Made by a program: the position numbers and the translations under genes. A stretch of 64,000 nucleotides of DNA. Source: an uncultured Devosia sp. GTDB lineage: Bacteria > Pseudomonadota > Alphaproteobacteria > Rhizobiales > Devosiaceae. Positions within the stretch are counted from its first letter, which is position 1, and every line of letters starts with the position of its first letter. The notes below the pieces were generated by a model. The model worked only from the letters and a program-made list of their open reading frames with translations. It was not told the DNA's origin and did no database searches. Below are positions 15,836 through 24,904 of this stretch, one piece after another. The stretch covers positions 248,001 to 312,000 of the forward strand of contig NZ_CAMLHM010000001.1 in assembly GCF_946479885.1 (NCBI RefSeq), read 5' to 3'.

Positions 15836-16873
15836 TTACTCCGCCGCCTGCGCCGCCACGAATTGCGGGGCCGCCGGTGCCGCGGCACCACGCACCACAA
15901 AGGCAATCGCATCAGCCGAAGCCGGGTTGCGGAAGCCATGCGCCAGGCCGATCGGCACGGTCAGCGTATCGCCGGCCCCCAGGATGAGCGCGCCATCGGC
16001 CCAGCTCACTTCCAGCGTGCCCGACTGCACGAAGATCACCTCCTGCTCGCTGCGGCTATGGGCCGGGATGGTTGCGCCTGTCTCGAGCTTGAGGCGACGC
16101 AGGGCAAAGTCATGCTGCCAGTGGCCGATGATCGGGCCGGCCTTGAAGCCGTCCTGGGCATCGATATCGCCGATCAGCGCGGCTTCTTCCACGCCCTCGC
16201 CCGCCAGCGGCGAGTTCGGGTTGCCCTTCATCTGCTCGGGCTTGAGCGCATATTTGCTGAGCTCGGACATTGGCGGCGTCGCCAGTTCCTTCATCTTGGC
16301 GGCGTCGGGGGGCAGCTCCATCTCGGCGCCCTCGGGCACCGTCTCGCCCAGCGTGGTATCGATCAGCTTGCCGCCTTTCAGCAGCTTGAGGCCAAAATCC
16401 TCGGCCATCTTGAAGACGCTGGGAGCCCAGACCACCTTGCCCGGATCGTCATGGCCGAGCACGACATAGAGGAAGCCAGTGCCCTCGTCGCGCTTCTCGA
16501 AGCCGCGGAACATGTGGGTTGGCACAGTGGCCACGTCGCCCGGCTCGACATCGAGATAACCCTCATCCTTGTTGGCGCCGAACACGAAGCGCCACTTGCC
16601 GGTATGGACCACGAAGGTTTCGGCCGTCAGGTGGCTATGCTGGCTGTTGGTGCAGCCAAAGGGCTGGCGCGCGGCGCCGACGTTGAAGCCATGCGCCTCG
16701 GGGATATGTACCACCTGCGCCGGGTTCTCGCTCACGCCGGGGCCGATGATGGTGAAGTTCTCCTTGCGGTCCGAACCGGGCGTGCGCGCATCGATAAAGG
16801 CGTTGCGCAGGCCCTTGAGATCGGCGTAGCGCACCAGGCGCTTTTCCATCTCGCTTTGCGTCCATTTGGTCAT
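15836..16873 (-). CDS. bicupin protein, possible dioxygenase
   Basis: The 345-residue protein has two cupin barrels. The first has a metal-site pattern in TNSQHSHLTAETFVVHTGKW and GDVATVPTHMFRGF (about residues 75-125). The second has GATIPAHSRSEQEVIFVQSG and GDTLTVPIGLAHGF (about residues 260-320). Bicupins include gentisate-type ring-cleaving dioxygenases and sugar-acid isomerases, so the reaction is not certain. An operator-like palindrome (site B) lies only 22 bases before its start, following AAAGGATGTTCCG. It is likely the first gene of a two-gene unit with the RraA-like gene. Confidence 0.8.
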   Translation of the reverse strand: MTKWTQSEMEKRLVRYADLKGLRNAFIDARTPGSDRKENFTIIGPGVSENPAQVVHIPEAHGFNVGAARQPFGCTNSQHSHLTAETFVVHTGKWRFVFGANKDEGYLDVEPGDVATVPTHMFRGFEKRDEGTGFLYVVLGHDDPGKVVWAPSVFKMAEDFGLKLLKGGKLIDTTLGETVPEGAEMELPPDAAKMKELATPPMSELSKYALKPEQMKGNPNSPLAGEGVEEAALIGDIDAQDGFKAGPIIGHWQHDFALRRLKLETGATIPAHSRSEQEVIFVQSGTLEVSWADGALILGAGDTLTVPIGLAHGFRNPASADAIAFVVRGAAAPAAPQFVAAQAAE

Positions 16874-16894
16874 CGGAACATCCTTTCATCGCAT

Positions 16895-16910
16895 TTGCAT
16901 TCGTATGCAT
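16895..16910. promoter_or_regulatory. LacI-type operator site B (TTGCATTCGTATGCAT)
   Basis: The core TGCATTCGTATGCA (16896-16909) is symmetric except at one pair. It is 22 bases upstream of the bicupin start codon, close enough to block transcription start or early elongation. Confidence 0.75.
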
Positions 16911-16953
16911 CGAGAGGCAAAAACGAGGCGTGGCCGGTTGAGCCTCGGTCTCG

Positions 16954-18024
16954 CTACGCCTCTTTGGGTCGGTAAACCTTGCGGCCGTCGGTTTCGACGA
17001 TGCCTGTCTTGGGAAGTCTGGCGGAGGTGCGGACAACCAGTTCGCCATTGAGAATGCGGTGTTCCGCCTCGATATCGCCGCTCGCGATCTGATCCATCAG
17101 GATATCGACCGTGGCTTCCACCATGCGCTTGAGCGGCTGGCTCATCGAGGTGATGCCATAGGAGGTCCAGCGGGCCGGTCCGACATCGTCGTAGCCAATG
17201 ATGGAGAGGTCCTCGGGTATCCGAAGCCCGAATTCATGACGCGCCACATCCATCACGGCGACAGCCATGTGGTCATTGGCGACAAACAGCGCATCGGGCC
17301 GGTCGGAGCGTGAAAACATCTTGCGCGCGGCGGCTTCGGCATCGGTCCGCGAATAGTTGCCGGTTTCGACGAGCACGTCGGTAAAGCCGTGCGCGGCCAG
17401 GCCCTCGATGAAACCCTGCTGGCGGTCGCGGTTGGTGGACGAGTTTTCGAGGCCGGCAATATAGGCAAAGCTCTTGTGCCCACCCGCCACCAGAAAGTCG
17501 GCAATCCGCTTGCCGCCTTCCCTGTTGCGCGTGGTGACGCTGGATACCGCATCGCGCTCGGTGGTGCGGTTGAACAGCACGACCGGAATGCCGGCGGTGG
17601 CGCACTCTTCCGACAGTTCCGAGGACAGCGAGGTCGATGCCAGGATGATGCCGTCGACGCGATACTGCATGAGCTGGTCGAAGACCGGATCGCTGTCACG
17701 GTCCTTGAAGCCGGTGAACAGCAGCAGGTGGTAGTTCTCCGCCGCCAGCGCCCGACCCAGCTCCTCAAGCACGTCCGGATAGAACAGGTTTTCCAGATAC
17801 GCCATCACCACCGCGATGATACGCGAGCGGTTGGTGATCAGCGAGCGGGCTATGGCGTTGGGCCGGTAGCCCAGTTGCTTGGCCGAAGCCAACACCTTCT
17901 GCCGCGTCTTGGGCGAGATCGACGCGCCGGGCGTAAAGGTGCGCGACACAGCCGACTGCGAGACGCCAGCGTGCTCGGCGACCTGGCTGGATGTGACGCC
18001 GGGCTTTTTTACTCCGCTGTCCAT
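16954..18024 (-). CDS. LacI family regulator of the catabolic island
   Basis: 356 residues. The HTH is VTSSQVAEHAGVSQSAVSRT, the hinge LGYRPNAIARSL, and the effector domain begins SRIIAVVMAYLENLFYPDVL. ATG 18024 lies 16 bases inside the end of the SDR gene, so the two are coupled. It is the third gene of the unit that starts under operator C and is the only LacI-type gene within the island. It is therefore the best candidate to bind the TTGCATnCGnATGCAA sites and to regulate itself. The inducer is unknown. Confidence 0.9.
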   Translation of the reverse strand: MDSGVKKPGVTSSQVAEHAGVSQSAVSRTFTPGASISPKTRQKVLASAKQLGYRPNAIARSLITNRSRIIAVVMAYLENLFYPDVLEELGRALAAENYHLLLFTGFKDRDSDPVFDQLMQYRVDGIILASTSLSSELSEECATAGIPVVLFNRTTERDAVSSVTTRNREGGKRIADFLVAGGHKSFAYIAGLENSSTNRDRQQGFIEGLAAHGFTDVLVETGNYSRTDAEAAARKMFSRSDRPDALFVANDHMAVAVMDVARHEFGLRIPEDLSIIGYDDVGPARWTSYGITSMSQPLKRMVEATVDILMDQIASGDIEAEHRILNGELVVRTSARLPKTGIVETDGRKVYRPKEA

Positions 18025-18773
18025 CCGCCATCCACCAGAAGTGAAGCACCTGTCACCAGCGCAGCGGCATCGGATGCGAGGAACACGATCGGGCCCATAA
18101 TGTCTTCGATCCGGCCCAGGCGACCGAGCTTGATCTTGGACAGGACCCAGCTCCGGAATTCGGGGTCGCTGAGATTCTTGCTCGTCAACTCGGTCTCGAT
18201 GAAGGTCGGGCACACCGTATTGACCCGGATATTATGAGGACCCAGCTCGATAGCCATGGCCTTGGAGAGCCCTTCAACAGCAAACTTGCTGGCGGCATAG
18301 ACGGCGCGGCTCGGCCCGCCCACATGGCCCATCTGTGATGAAATATGGATGATCGAACCGGGCAGGCCTGCCGCAGTCAGCCGCGCCACGACCGCCTGCG
18401 AGACGAAGAGCGCCGCCGACAGATTGAGGTCCATCACCGCCTGGTAGTTGGCCGGGGTGATATCGGCAAAGCTCGAATGCCGCGCCGTGCCCGCGGAATT
18501 GACCAGCACTTGGAAGGGTTCGACGTCGTCGACGAAAGCCTTGACCGCCGCGCTGTCGGTGATGTCGAGCGCCACGCCCTCGCCGGAGAGGCCCGCATCG
18601 GCCATCTGGTTGACCACGGTCTCGATATCGCCGGCCGTGCGCGCCGCAATGGTCACTGCGGCGCCGGCTTCGGCCAAGGCCACCGCCGCGCCCAGCCCGA
18701 TGCCGCGCGTGCCCCCGGTAACAAGGGCCCGCTTGCCGTCAAGACGGAAGCTGGGAGTGCGCGGCAGGCTCAT
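18009..18773 (-). CDS. short-chain dehydrogenase/reductase
   Basis: The product is a 254-residue classical SDR: cofactor loop TGGTRGIGLG, NSAG motif, catalytic Ser in IIHISSQMG and YAASK with the Tyr-Lys pair, ending GASLLVDGGWTAE. It probably oxidises or reduces a hydroxyl of the island's substrate with NAD(P). The start follows the dehydrogenase stop by one base and the end overlaps the LacI gene. The HisD-homologue plus SDR pair recalls the hpsN/hpsO pairing in dihydroxypropanesulfonate catabolism, but nothing here proves that substrate. Confidence 0.88.
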   Translation of the reverse strand: MSLPRTPSFRLDGKRALVTGGTRGIGLGAAVALAEAGAAVTIAARTAGDIETVVNQMADAGLSGEGVALDITDSAAVKAFVDDVEPFQVLVNSAGTARHSSFADITPANYQAVMDLNLSAALFVSQAVVARLTAAGLPGSIIHISSQMGHVGGPSRAVYAASKFAVEGLSKAMAIELGPHNIRVNTVCPTFIETELTSKNLSDPEFRSWVLSKIKLGRLGRIEDIMGPIVFLASDAAALVTGASLLVDGGWTAE

Positions 18774-18774
18774 C

Positions 18775-20103
18775 TTACTCGGCAGCCTCCGTGCGCGGCG
18801 TAGCGCCGGTGCCGTAGGGGATGTTGCGACCGCCATAGCGGCGCACCCGCACATTGGCCTGCTCGGCATGGCCGACAAAGCCCTCCAGCATCGATAGCCG
18901 CGAACCATACTCGCCGATCATGGCCGAGGCCGCGTCAGTCGTGACGGTCTGCCACGTACAGGTCTTCATGAATTTGCCCACCCACAGGCCACCCGTATAG
19001 CGCGCCGCCTTCATCGTGGGGAGAGTGTGATTGGTGCCGATCACCTTATCGCCATAGGCTACGTTGGTGCGCGGTCCGAGGAACAGTGCACCATAATTGG
19101 TGAGCCTGTCCCGGAACCACATATCGCGGTCCGTCATCACCTGCACATGTTCCGACGCGATGCGGTCGGCTTCGACCAGCATCTCGAAATAATCCTCGCA
19201 GACGATCACCTCGCCATAGTCCGCCCAGGACTTCCGGGCGATTTCGCCGGTGGGCAGGATTTCGAGCAGGCGCTCGATTTCGGCCATGGTCTCGCGTGCC
19301 AGCTTTTCCGACGTGGTCAACAGGATGGCGGGCGTGGTGGGGCCGTGCTCGGCCTGGCCGAGCAGGTCCGTGGCGCAGATTTCGCCGTCGACCGTTTCGT
19401 CGGCAATGACCAGGGTTTCCGTCGGACCGGCGAACAGGTCGATGCCGACGCGGCCGAAAAGCTGCCGCTTGGCTTCGGCAACGAAGGCATTACCCGGGCC
19501 CACCAGCATGTCGACCGGGTCGATGCTCTCGGTGCCGATGGCCATGGCGCCGATGGCCTGGATGCCGCCAAGGACGTAGATTTCATCGGCACCGGCCATC
19601 GCCTGTGCGGCGACGACAGCCGGTGCCGGCTTGGCTCCAAAAGGGGGAGCACAAGTGATGACCCGCTCGCATCCCGCCACCTTGGCTGTGATCACCGACA
19701 TGTGGGCGGAAGCGAGCAGAGGGTATTTACCGCCGGGCACGTAGCAACCCACGGCATTGATCGGCACATGCTTGTGGCCCAGCGTCACCCCAGGCAGCGT
19801 CTCGACCGAGAGGTCGGTCATGGTGGCGCGCTGCGCCCGCGCGAAATTGCGCACCTGGGTCTGGGCAAATTCGATGTCGGTAAGATCCTGATCGGTGAGC
19901 TGCGCAATGCAGTCGTCGATCTCCTGCTGACTCAGCCGGAAGTCCTCGCGGTCCCACCTGTCGAATTTGGCGCTGAGCTCGCGAACGGCATCGTCCCCGC
20001 GCTTTTCGATATCGCCGAGAATGCCCTCGACCGTGGCGCGCACCTGGCGATCCGCCTCGGCCCGCTCCTCGACATTCTTACCGCGCTTGAGCCAGACTGG
20101 CAT
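18775..20103 (-). CDS. histidinol-dehydrogenase-family alcohol dehydrogenase (HpsN-like, catabolic paralogue 2)
   Basis: 442 residues. It keeps the HisD metal and catalytic positions: [28 protein letters not shown] and the C-terminal [13 protein letters not shown]. The start MPVWLKRGK and the segment [19 protein letters not shown] fit the catabolic branch that includes sulfopropanediol 3-dehydrogenase (HpsN), with a C-terminal extension after the usual HisD end. The ATG at 20103 follows CAGGAGCGACCC; a longer frame to 20142 would run through operator C. It leads the SDR-LacI unit. Likely reaction: NAD-linked oxidation of a primary alcohol to the acid. Confidence 0.87.
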   Translation of the reverse strand: MPVWLKRGKNVEERAEADRQVRATVEGILGDIEKRGDDAVRELSAKFDRWDREDFRLSQQEIDDCIAQLTDQDLTDIEFAQTQVRNFARAQRATMTDLSVETLPGVTLGHKHVPINAVGCYVPGGKYPLLASAHMSVITAKVAGCERVITCAPPFGAKPAPAVVAAQAMAGADEIYVLGGIQAIGAMAIGTESIDPVDMLVGPGNAFVAEAKRQLFGRVGIDLFAGPTETLVIADETVDGEICATDLLGQAEHGPTTPAILLTTSEKLARETMAEIERLLEILPTGEIARKSWADYGEVIVCEDYFEMLVEADRIASEHVQVMTDRDMWFRDRLTNYGALFLGPRTNVAYGDKVIGTNHTLPTMKAARYTGGLWVGKFMKTCTWQTVTTDAASAMIGEYGSRLSMLEGFVGHAEQANVRVRRYGGRNIPYGTGATPRTEAAE

Positions 20104-20126
20104 GGGTCGCTCCTGTTTCCTGCATT

Positions 20127-20142
20127 CTGCATACGTATGCAA
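20127..20142. promoter_or_regulatory. LacI-type operator site C (CTGCATACGTATGCAA)
   Basis: The inner 14 bases TGCATACGTATGCA (20128-20141) are a perfect palindrome. It lies between the amidase stop and the HpsN-like start, 24 bases before the start codon, and so marks an internal promoter in the leftward gene string. Confidence 0.8.
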
Positions 20143-20183
20143 ATTTGTAAACGGTCACCTTGCGGATCGCCGTCGGATTCTGT

Positions 20184-21839
20184 CTAGGCGGCCGGCGGTC
20201 GCTGAACCGCGTGGTCGGTCACTCGCTCGAAGGCGTCACCGATCTGGACGATGCGGGCCTCATCATGATGCTTGCCGATAATCTGCATGCCGATGGGCAG
20301 GCCGTTGTGAAAGCCGATCGGCAGGGCCAGCACGGGGTGACCGCTGACGTTGAAAGCGATGGTTCGCATCGGCGTCCACACGACTTCCCTTTCAAACGGC
20401 GCGGCCGGCAGGGCCGTGGTCAAAGCGCCCACGGTAGCCAGTGCATCGCAGCGGGTCAGCAGCGTGTCGACGGCGGAGCGGAATGCGGCCCCTGCCCGCT
20501 TTGCTGCGGCCAGTTCCTCATCCGTCACGGCCACGCCGGCAGCCAGGCTGAGAAAAGTGCGACGGCCATAGGCCCCGGGGTTCTGCCGCAGATTGTCGGC
20601 GTGATGATCAAAGCTCTCCTTGTGCAGGATTGCCGCGGCAGCCACTTCGATGGCGAAGTAGTCCGGCAGGTCGACCTCTTCGATTGTGGCGCCCAGCTGG
20701 GACAGCGTGGACATGGCCGCGTCCATAGCGGTCAGCACGGCCGGCATGGTCTGGGCGTCAAGGGCGAACCAGTTTCGGGCATAGCCAATGTGCAGCCCGG
20801 CCACCGACTGGCCCAGTCGCGCCGCAGCGCCCTGATGATCGGAAATGACGTCGAGCGTAATCGCAGCCTCGGCGACTGTCGCGCTCATGGGGCCGACATG
20901 ATCCATACTATCAGACATGGGCAGCACGCCTGCCGTAGGCACAGCGGCGAAGGTCGGCTTCAATCCAACTACGCCACAATAGAAAGCCGGCCCGCGCAGC
21001 GACCCGCCGGTGTCGGTGCCCAGCGTCGTCCGCAACAGGCCGCCGGCAACCGCGACGGCACTGCCAGACGATGAGCCTCCGGTAATGTGATCCAGGCTCC
21101 ACGGGTTGCGCGCCGGAGGGAATAGTCCGCCCTTGTCGGGGCCGACCGTACCCCATTCATAGGTCGCCAGCTTGCCAATCAGCACCGCGCCACCCGCCCG
21201 CAGCCGCTCGACGACCTCAGCATCGGCCGTGGCAATTGCGTCGGCCCGGCCCGGCGCATCGGCCGTCGTCGGCAAGCCGGCGACATCGATCAGGTCCTTG
21301 ATGCCGATTGGAATGCCATGCAGCGGACCACGATCCTGCCCAACCGCCAATTCAGCATCGGCACGGGCCGCTTCAGCCAGGGCGCGTTCGGTCGCGACCA
21401 CATAGAAGGCGCGATAGGCGCCATCCCGCCTGGCAATCCGGTCCAGATGCGCCTCAGCCAGCGCGACCGATGTCAGCCGCCCATCGCGCAGCATGCGGCC
21501 CTGCTCGAGTAGCGACAGATCCAGTGCGGCGTTGGCGGCGAGGCCGTCGGCCCCTTTCACGACGTCATTCCCGCGAAGGCGGGTATCCACACTTGTTTCC
21601 GTGGCGGGAAGAGTGGCTTCCCGCCTTTGCGGCAATGACGCCGTGGGTTGGAGAGATATAGGAGTGTCAGCCCCTTTGGCGCGCGCAAGTCCGTCGCGCA
21701 ACCAGGTCGCAAGCTTATAGATCCCGTCGCTCTCGCTCGCCGACAAGGCAATACCGTGGCGCGTCAAGGCAGCGTCGAAGGCGACGCGGCGTTCATTGTC
21801 GGTAGGATCGATGGCCAAGGCGGATACCTGCGCAGACAT
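20184..21839 (-). CDS. amidase-signature hydrolase with in-frame repeat insertion
   Basis: A 551-residue amidase-signature enzyme hydrolysing an amide, urea or carbamoyl bond. The Ser-cisSer-Lys triad is visible: Lys181 in GIPIGIKDL, cis-Ser in TGGSSSGS (about 256) and nucleophile Ser280 in TDTGGSLRGPA. A small N-terminal helical region (RVAFDAALTRHGIALSASES) precedes it. Residues about 58-98 are encoded by a palindromic repeat inserted in frame (see 21546-21677). It follows the ATPase gene's region closely: its start is two bases from the ATPase stop on the other side of the boundary, so it is read as the last gene of the ABC operon. The import partner suggests the amide is taken up first. 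Confidence 0.88.
   Translation of the reverse strand: MSAQVSALAIDPTDNERRVAFDAALTRHGIALSASESDGIYKLATWLRDGLARAKGADTPISLQPTASLPQRREATLPATETSVDTRLRGNDVVKGADGLAANAALDLSLLEQGRMLRDGRLTSVALAEAHLDRIARRDGAYRAFYVVATERALAEAARADAELAVGQDRGPLHGIPIGIKDLIDVAGLPTTADAPGRADAIATADAEVVERLRAGGAVLIGKLATYEWGTVGPDKGGLFPPARNPWSLDHITGGSSSGSAVAVAGGLLRTTLGTDTGGSLRGPAFYCGVVGLKPTFAAVPTAGVLPMSDSMDHVGPMSATVAEAAITLDVISDHQGAAARLGQSVAGLHIGYARNWFALDAQTMPAVLTAMDAAMSTLSQLGATIEEVDLPDYFAIEVAAAAILHKESFDHHADNLRQNPGAYGRRTFLSLAAGVAVTDEELAAAKRAGAAFRSAVDTLLTRCDALATVGALTTALPAAPFEREVVWTPMRTIAFNVSGHPVLALPIGFHNGLPIGMQIIGKHHDEARIVQIGDAFERVTDHAVQRPPAA
21546..21677. repeat. palindromic element inserted in frame in the amidase gene
   Basis: Arms at 21563-21583 (CGTCATTCCCGCGAAGGCGG plus G) and 21620-21640 are inverted copies with 19 of 21 matches. 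A near-exact 12-base direct repeat, GTCGGCCCCTTT (21546-21557) and GTCAGCCCCTTT (21666-21677), flanks them like a target duplication. The offset is exactly 120 bases, 40 codons, so the reading frame survives and the protein gains a repeated Lys-Gly-Ala-Asp with low-complexity sequence between. Confidence 0.8.
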
Positions 21840-21840
21840 G

Positions 21841-22899
21841 TCAGATGGCAGCGACGATACGCTGACCGCCGGCGCGGTCGAAGAGGTGACATGCGGCAGG
21901 AGCGATATTGACGCGGACCATGTCGCCGATCTCGGCCCGGTAGTCCTTGCCGACCTTGATGGACACGAGTTCGCCGGCCACGCGCATCGAGATCATCGTG
22001 GCTTCCCCGAGCAGCTCGACCGAATAGATCGGCGCTTCGACATGACCGCGCTCACCGGCCAGCACTGCATCTTCCGCGCGGAAGCCGAGCGTCACCGGGC
22101 CCTTGACCGACTTCGGCAGGCCATCGACGCGGATATGGTCGCCGCTGAACACACCATCGGCGATCTCGCCATGCACCAGGTTCATTGCCGGCGAGCCGAT
22201 GAAGCTGGCGACAAACGTGTTGGCCGGGCGATCGTAGATTTCCATGGGCGTGCCGACCTGCTGGATCAGCCCCTTGCTCATTACCACCACACGGTCGGCC
22301 AGCGTCATGGCCTCGATCTGGTCGTGGGTCACATAGATGGTGGTGCGCTTGAGCGTATGATGCAGGTTCTTGATCTGCGCGCGGGTCGAAACGCGCAGCT
22401 TGGCGTCGAGGTTGGACAGCGGCTCGTCCATCAGGAAGGCGTTGGGTTCGCGCACGATGGCGCGGGCGAGGGCCACGCGCTGGCGTTGGCCGCCGGACAG
22501 AGCCGCTGGCCGGCGCTGCAGGAAGTCGTCGAGCTCGACCATCTTGGACGCGGCCATTACCCGCTCGTGGTGCTGTTCGGCCGGCACCTTGCGGACCTTG
22601 AGAGGGAAACGGATGTTCTCGTAGACCGTCATGTTCGGATAGAGCCCGTAGCTCTGGAACACCATCGAGATGTCGCGGTCCTTGGGCTCGAGCCGGTTGA
22701 CCAGCCGTTCGCCGATCCAGATCTCGCCCTCGGTGATGTCCTCGAGCCCCGCGATCATGCGCATGGTCGTGGTTTTGCCGCAGCCGGAGGGTCCCAGCAG
22801 CACGAGGAATTCCTGGTCTGATATATCGAGGTTGAAATTGTCCACGCCGACAAAGTTGTTCCAGCGCTTGGACACATTCTTGAGACGGATCTGAGCCAT
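21841..22899 (-). CDS. carbohydrate-type ABC transporter ATP-binding protein (MalK/UgpC family)
   Basis: The 352-residue ATPase has Walker A GPSGCGKTTT, Q-loop FQSYGLYPNMTVYENI, signature LSGGQRQR, Walker [12 protein letters not shown] and switch region [10 protein letters not shown]. The C-terminal TOBE/OB domain (VTLGFRAEDAVLAGERGHV) is typical of MalK/UgpC-type subunits. It energises the two permeases encoded just upstream. The stop is followed by the amidase start after one base. Members of this family serve sugars, polyols or sugar phosphates. Confidence 0.92.
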   Translation of the reverse strand: MAQIRLKNVSKRWNNFVGVDNFNLDISDQEFLVLLGPSGCGKTTTMRMIAGLEDITEGEIWIGERLVNRLEPKDRDISMVFQSYGLYPNMTVYENIRFPLKVRKVPAEQHHERVMAASKMVELDDFLQRRPAALSGGQRQRVALARAIVREPNAFLMDEPLSNLDAKLRVSTRAQIKNLHHTLKRTTIYVTHDQIEAMTLADRVVVMSKGLIQQVGTPMEIYDRPANTFVASFIGSPAMNLVHGEIADGVFSGDHIRVDGLPKSVKGPVTLGFRAEDAVLAGERGHVEAPIYSVELLGEATMISMRVAGELVSIKVGKDYRAEIGDMVRVNIAPAACHLFDRAGGQRIVAAI

Positions 22900-22903
22900 G
22901 GGA

Positions 22904-23791
22904 TCAGCCTTTCACTGCGCCGGCGGTGAGCCCGCTGACGATCTGGCGTTGGAAGAAGAGCACGAGGATGAAGAGTGGCACCGTTGCCGAGACCACTGCG
23001 GCCACGGCGAACATGACATTGCCCTGCTCCTGCACCGAGCCGAGGAAACTCGAGATCTTGGGCACCATGGTCTGGTTATCGGCGCTGAGCAGCATCGAGG
23101 TGGTGGCAAAGTCGTTATAGGCGAGCAGGAAGCTGAACAGCCCCGTCGTCACCACGCCCGGCCACATCACCGGAATGATGACCCGCCGGAACGCCTCGAA
23201 GCGCGAGCAGCCATCGACCATGGCGCTCTCGTCGAGGTCCTTGGGAATGCTGAGGAAAAACGAATGCAGCATCCACAGCGTGAACGGCTGGTTGATCGCC
23301 ACCAGCACGATAATCGAGGTAGGCAGCACGCCCCAGATATTGAACTGGAAGAAGGGCAACAGGTAGCCCGAGACCAACGTGATATGCGGCATGGCGCGGA
23401 AGACCAGGGCAGCGATCAGGATCCAGAAGGCGTAGCGCTGGCCAGACCGGGCCAGCGCATAGCCACCCAGCGTACCCAGCGTCAGCGAAATGACGGTGAC
23501 ACTGACCGTGACGATGGCGGTATTGCCCGCAGCGCGCCAGAAGCCGCGCGTCACCCAGGCCCCGTAATAGCCGTCGCCGGTAAAGGCAGCGCCGGTCTGG
23601 ATCTGGGTATAGGTGCCGGCAATGGCGTTCCACCAGCTTTCGCGGGAGAAGAAATCGGGCTCGACCTTGAACGATCCCCAGACCGTCCAGACGAAGGGGA
23701 AGGCAGCCAGCACCACCCAGAGGGCGATGAAGCCTGATATCAGCAGGTTGAGCGGCAGCGGACGGCGTTGCGCGAGCACGGCTTCAGACAT
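22904..23791 (-). CDS. ABC transporter permease, MalG-like
   Basis: 295 residues with about six membrane segments and a coupling loop, EAFRRVIIPVMWPGVVTTGL, preceded by KDLDESAMVDGCS. The C-terminal GLTAGAVKG is typical of MalG-type sugar permeases. It pairs with the MalF-like permease encoded one base upstream and the ATPase four bases downstream. Confidence 0.92.
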   Translation of the reverse strand: MSEAVLAQRRPLPLNLLISGFIALWVVLAAFPFVWTVWGSFKVEPDFFSRESWWNAIAGTYTQIQTGAAFTGDGYYGAWVTRGFWRAAGNTAIVTVSVTVISLTLGTLGGYALARSGQRYAFWILIAALVFRAMPHITLVSGYLLPFFQFNIWGVLPTSIIVLVAINQPFTLWMLHSFFLSIPKDLDESAMVDGCSRFEAFRRVIIPVMWPGVVTTGLFSFLLAYNDFATTSMLLSADNQTMVPKISSFLGSVQEQGNVMFAVAAVVSATVPLFILVLFFQRQIVSGLTAGAVKG

Positions 23792-23792
23792 G

Positions 23793-24824
23793 TCACACCA
23801 CCTTGTGGTTGAATTCGCGCCAGGTGCGGATCAACACTGGCATGAGCAGCACGATGACCCCGGCAATGGTCAGCACCGAGGTGGCGCCGGCCGAACCGAA
23901 CAGCTGGGCGTCGCCGCTGAGATCGTTGAAGATCAGCCAGCTCAGCGACGTCGCATTGGCCTCGGCCGAGAAGCCGACGATCGGCTCGAAGACGCGGAAA
24001 TTGTCCATCAGCTGCACCAGGGCGACGAAGGTGGCGAGCGGTGCCAGGTGCGGGATGATGACGTAGCGGATGCGTTCCCATCGGGAGGCGCCATCGATCA
24101 TCGCCGATTCCAGCGTATCGCCCGGCACGGTCTGGAGCCCCGCATAGAACACCACGAAGCTGAACGGCGCATTGGTCCACACGCCATAGAACAGCAGCGA
24201 GGCCCAGGTCAGCATGGGCGAGGCGCGCAGCGACAGCGTCGGGTCGTTGAAGAGGTTCTGCAGCGTCGCGCCGATGATGCCGTTGGCCTGGATCATCCAG
24301 TAGAGGATCAGCGAGCCGACCAGCGGCGTAATGATCATGGGCAGCAGCGAGAAAAAGATCACCGGTCCCTTGGTGAACTTGGGCAGCGCGTTGACCGCCA
24401 GCGCGATGGCAAAGCCCAGCCCCATGGCCAGCGGCGTTACCACGAAACAGAAGACCAGGGTAAAGGCCAGGGCCTTGTAGAAGGGCAGATTGTAGATGCG
24501 GCTGACCACGTCACCGAAGCCGGCATTGCTGCTGAGGATGGCGCCGATCTCATTGACCGCCAGGTGGCCGCGATTGAGATAGGTGCCGAAGCCGTTGAAC
24601 CGCCCCATGGGCTGCGCGGATTCAAGTTCGGCCATGGCGGCCGTATCGACCCGGGTTTCCTTGGTGCAGCCGCCGAAGGGCTGGCAGTTTTCCACCTCGA
24701 CCAGGATGCGGCCATGCTCGACATGGAAGCTCTGCACCACGACCGAAACGATCGGCAGCGCGATGAACAGCACCATCGCGATCAGCGAGGGCAGGATGAA
24801 GGCAAAGAATGTCTTATGCGGCAT
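23793..24824 (-). CDS. ABC transporter permease, MalF-like
   Basis: 343 residues starting MPHKTFFAFILPSLIAMVLF. It has an extended periplasmic loop after the first membrane helix with a CQPFGGC cysteine pair, and the coupling loop DGASRWERIRYVIIPHLAPL. It is the larger permease of the island's importer. The frame continues further upstream to 25058, but that part translates palindromic repeat DNA, so the ATG at 24824 was chosen. Confidence 0.9.
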   Translation of the reverse strand: MPHKTFFAFILPSLIAMVLFIALPIVSVVVQSFHVEHGRILVEVENCQPFGGCTKETRVDTAAMAELESAQPMGRFNGFGTYLNRGHLAVNEIGAILSSNAGFGDVVSRIYNLPFYKALAFTLVFCFVVTPLAMGLGFAIALAVNALPKFTKGPVIFFSLLPMIITPLVGSLILYWMIQANGIIGATLQNLFNDPTLSLRASPMLTWASLLFYGVWTNAPFSFVVFYAGLQTVPGDTLESAMIDGASRWERIRYVIIPHLAPLATFVALVQLMDNFRVFEPIVGFSAEANATSLSWLIFNDLSGDAQLFGSAGATSVLTIAGVIVLLMPVLIRTWREFNHKVV

Positions 24825-24904
24825 CGAAGGCCCCTCGGAAGCAAAGCTGGCGAGTGTTTGCCGAACTGGATGAGGTTCAGTATCGCCACACCAACCAGGC
24901 GGCA

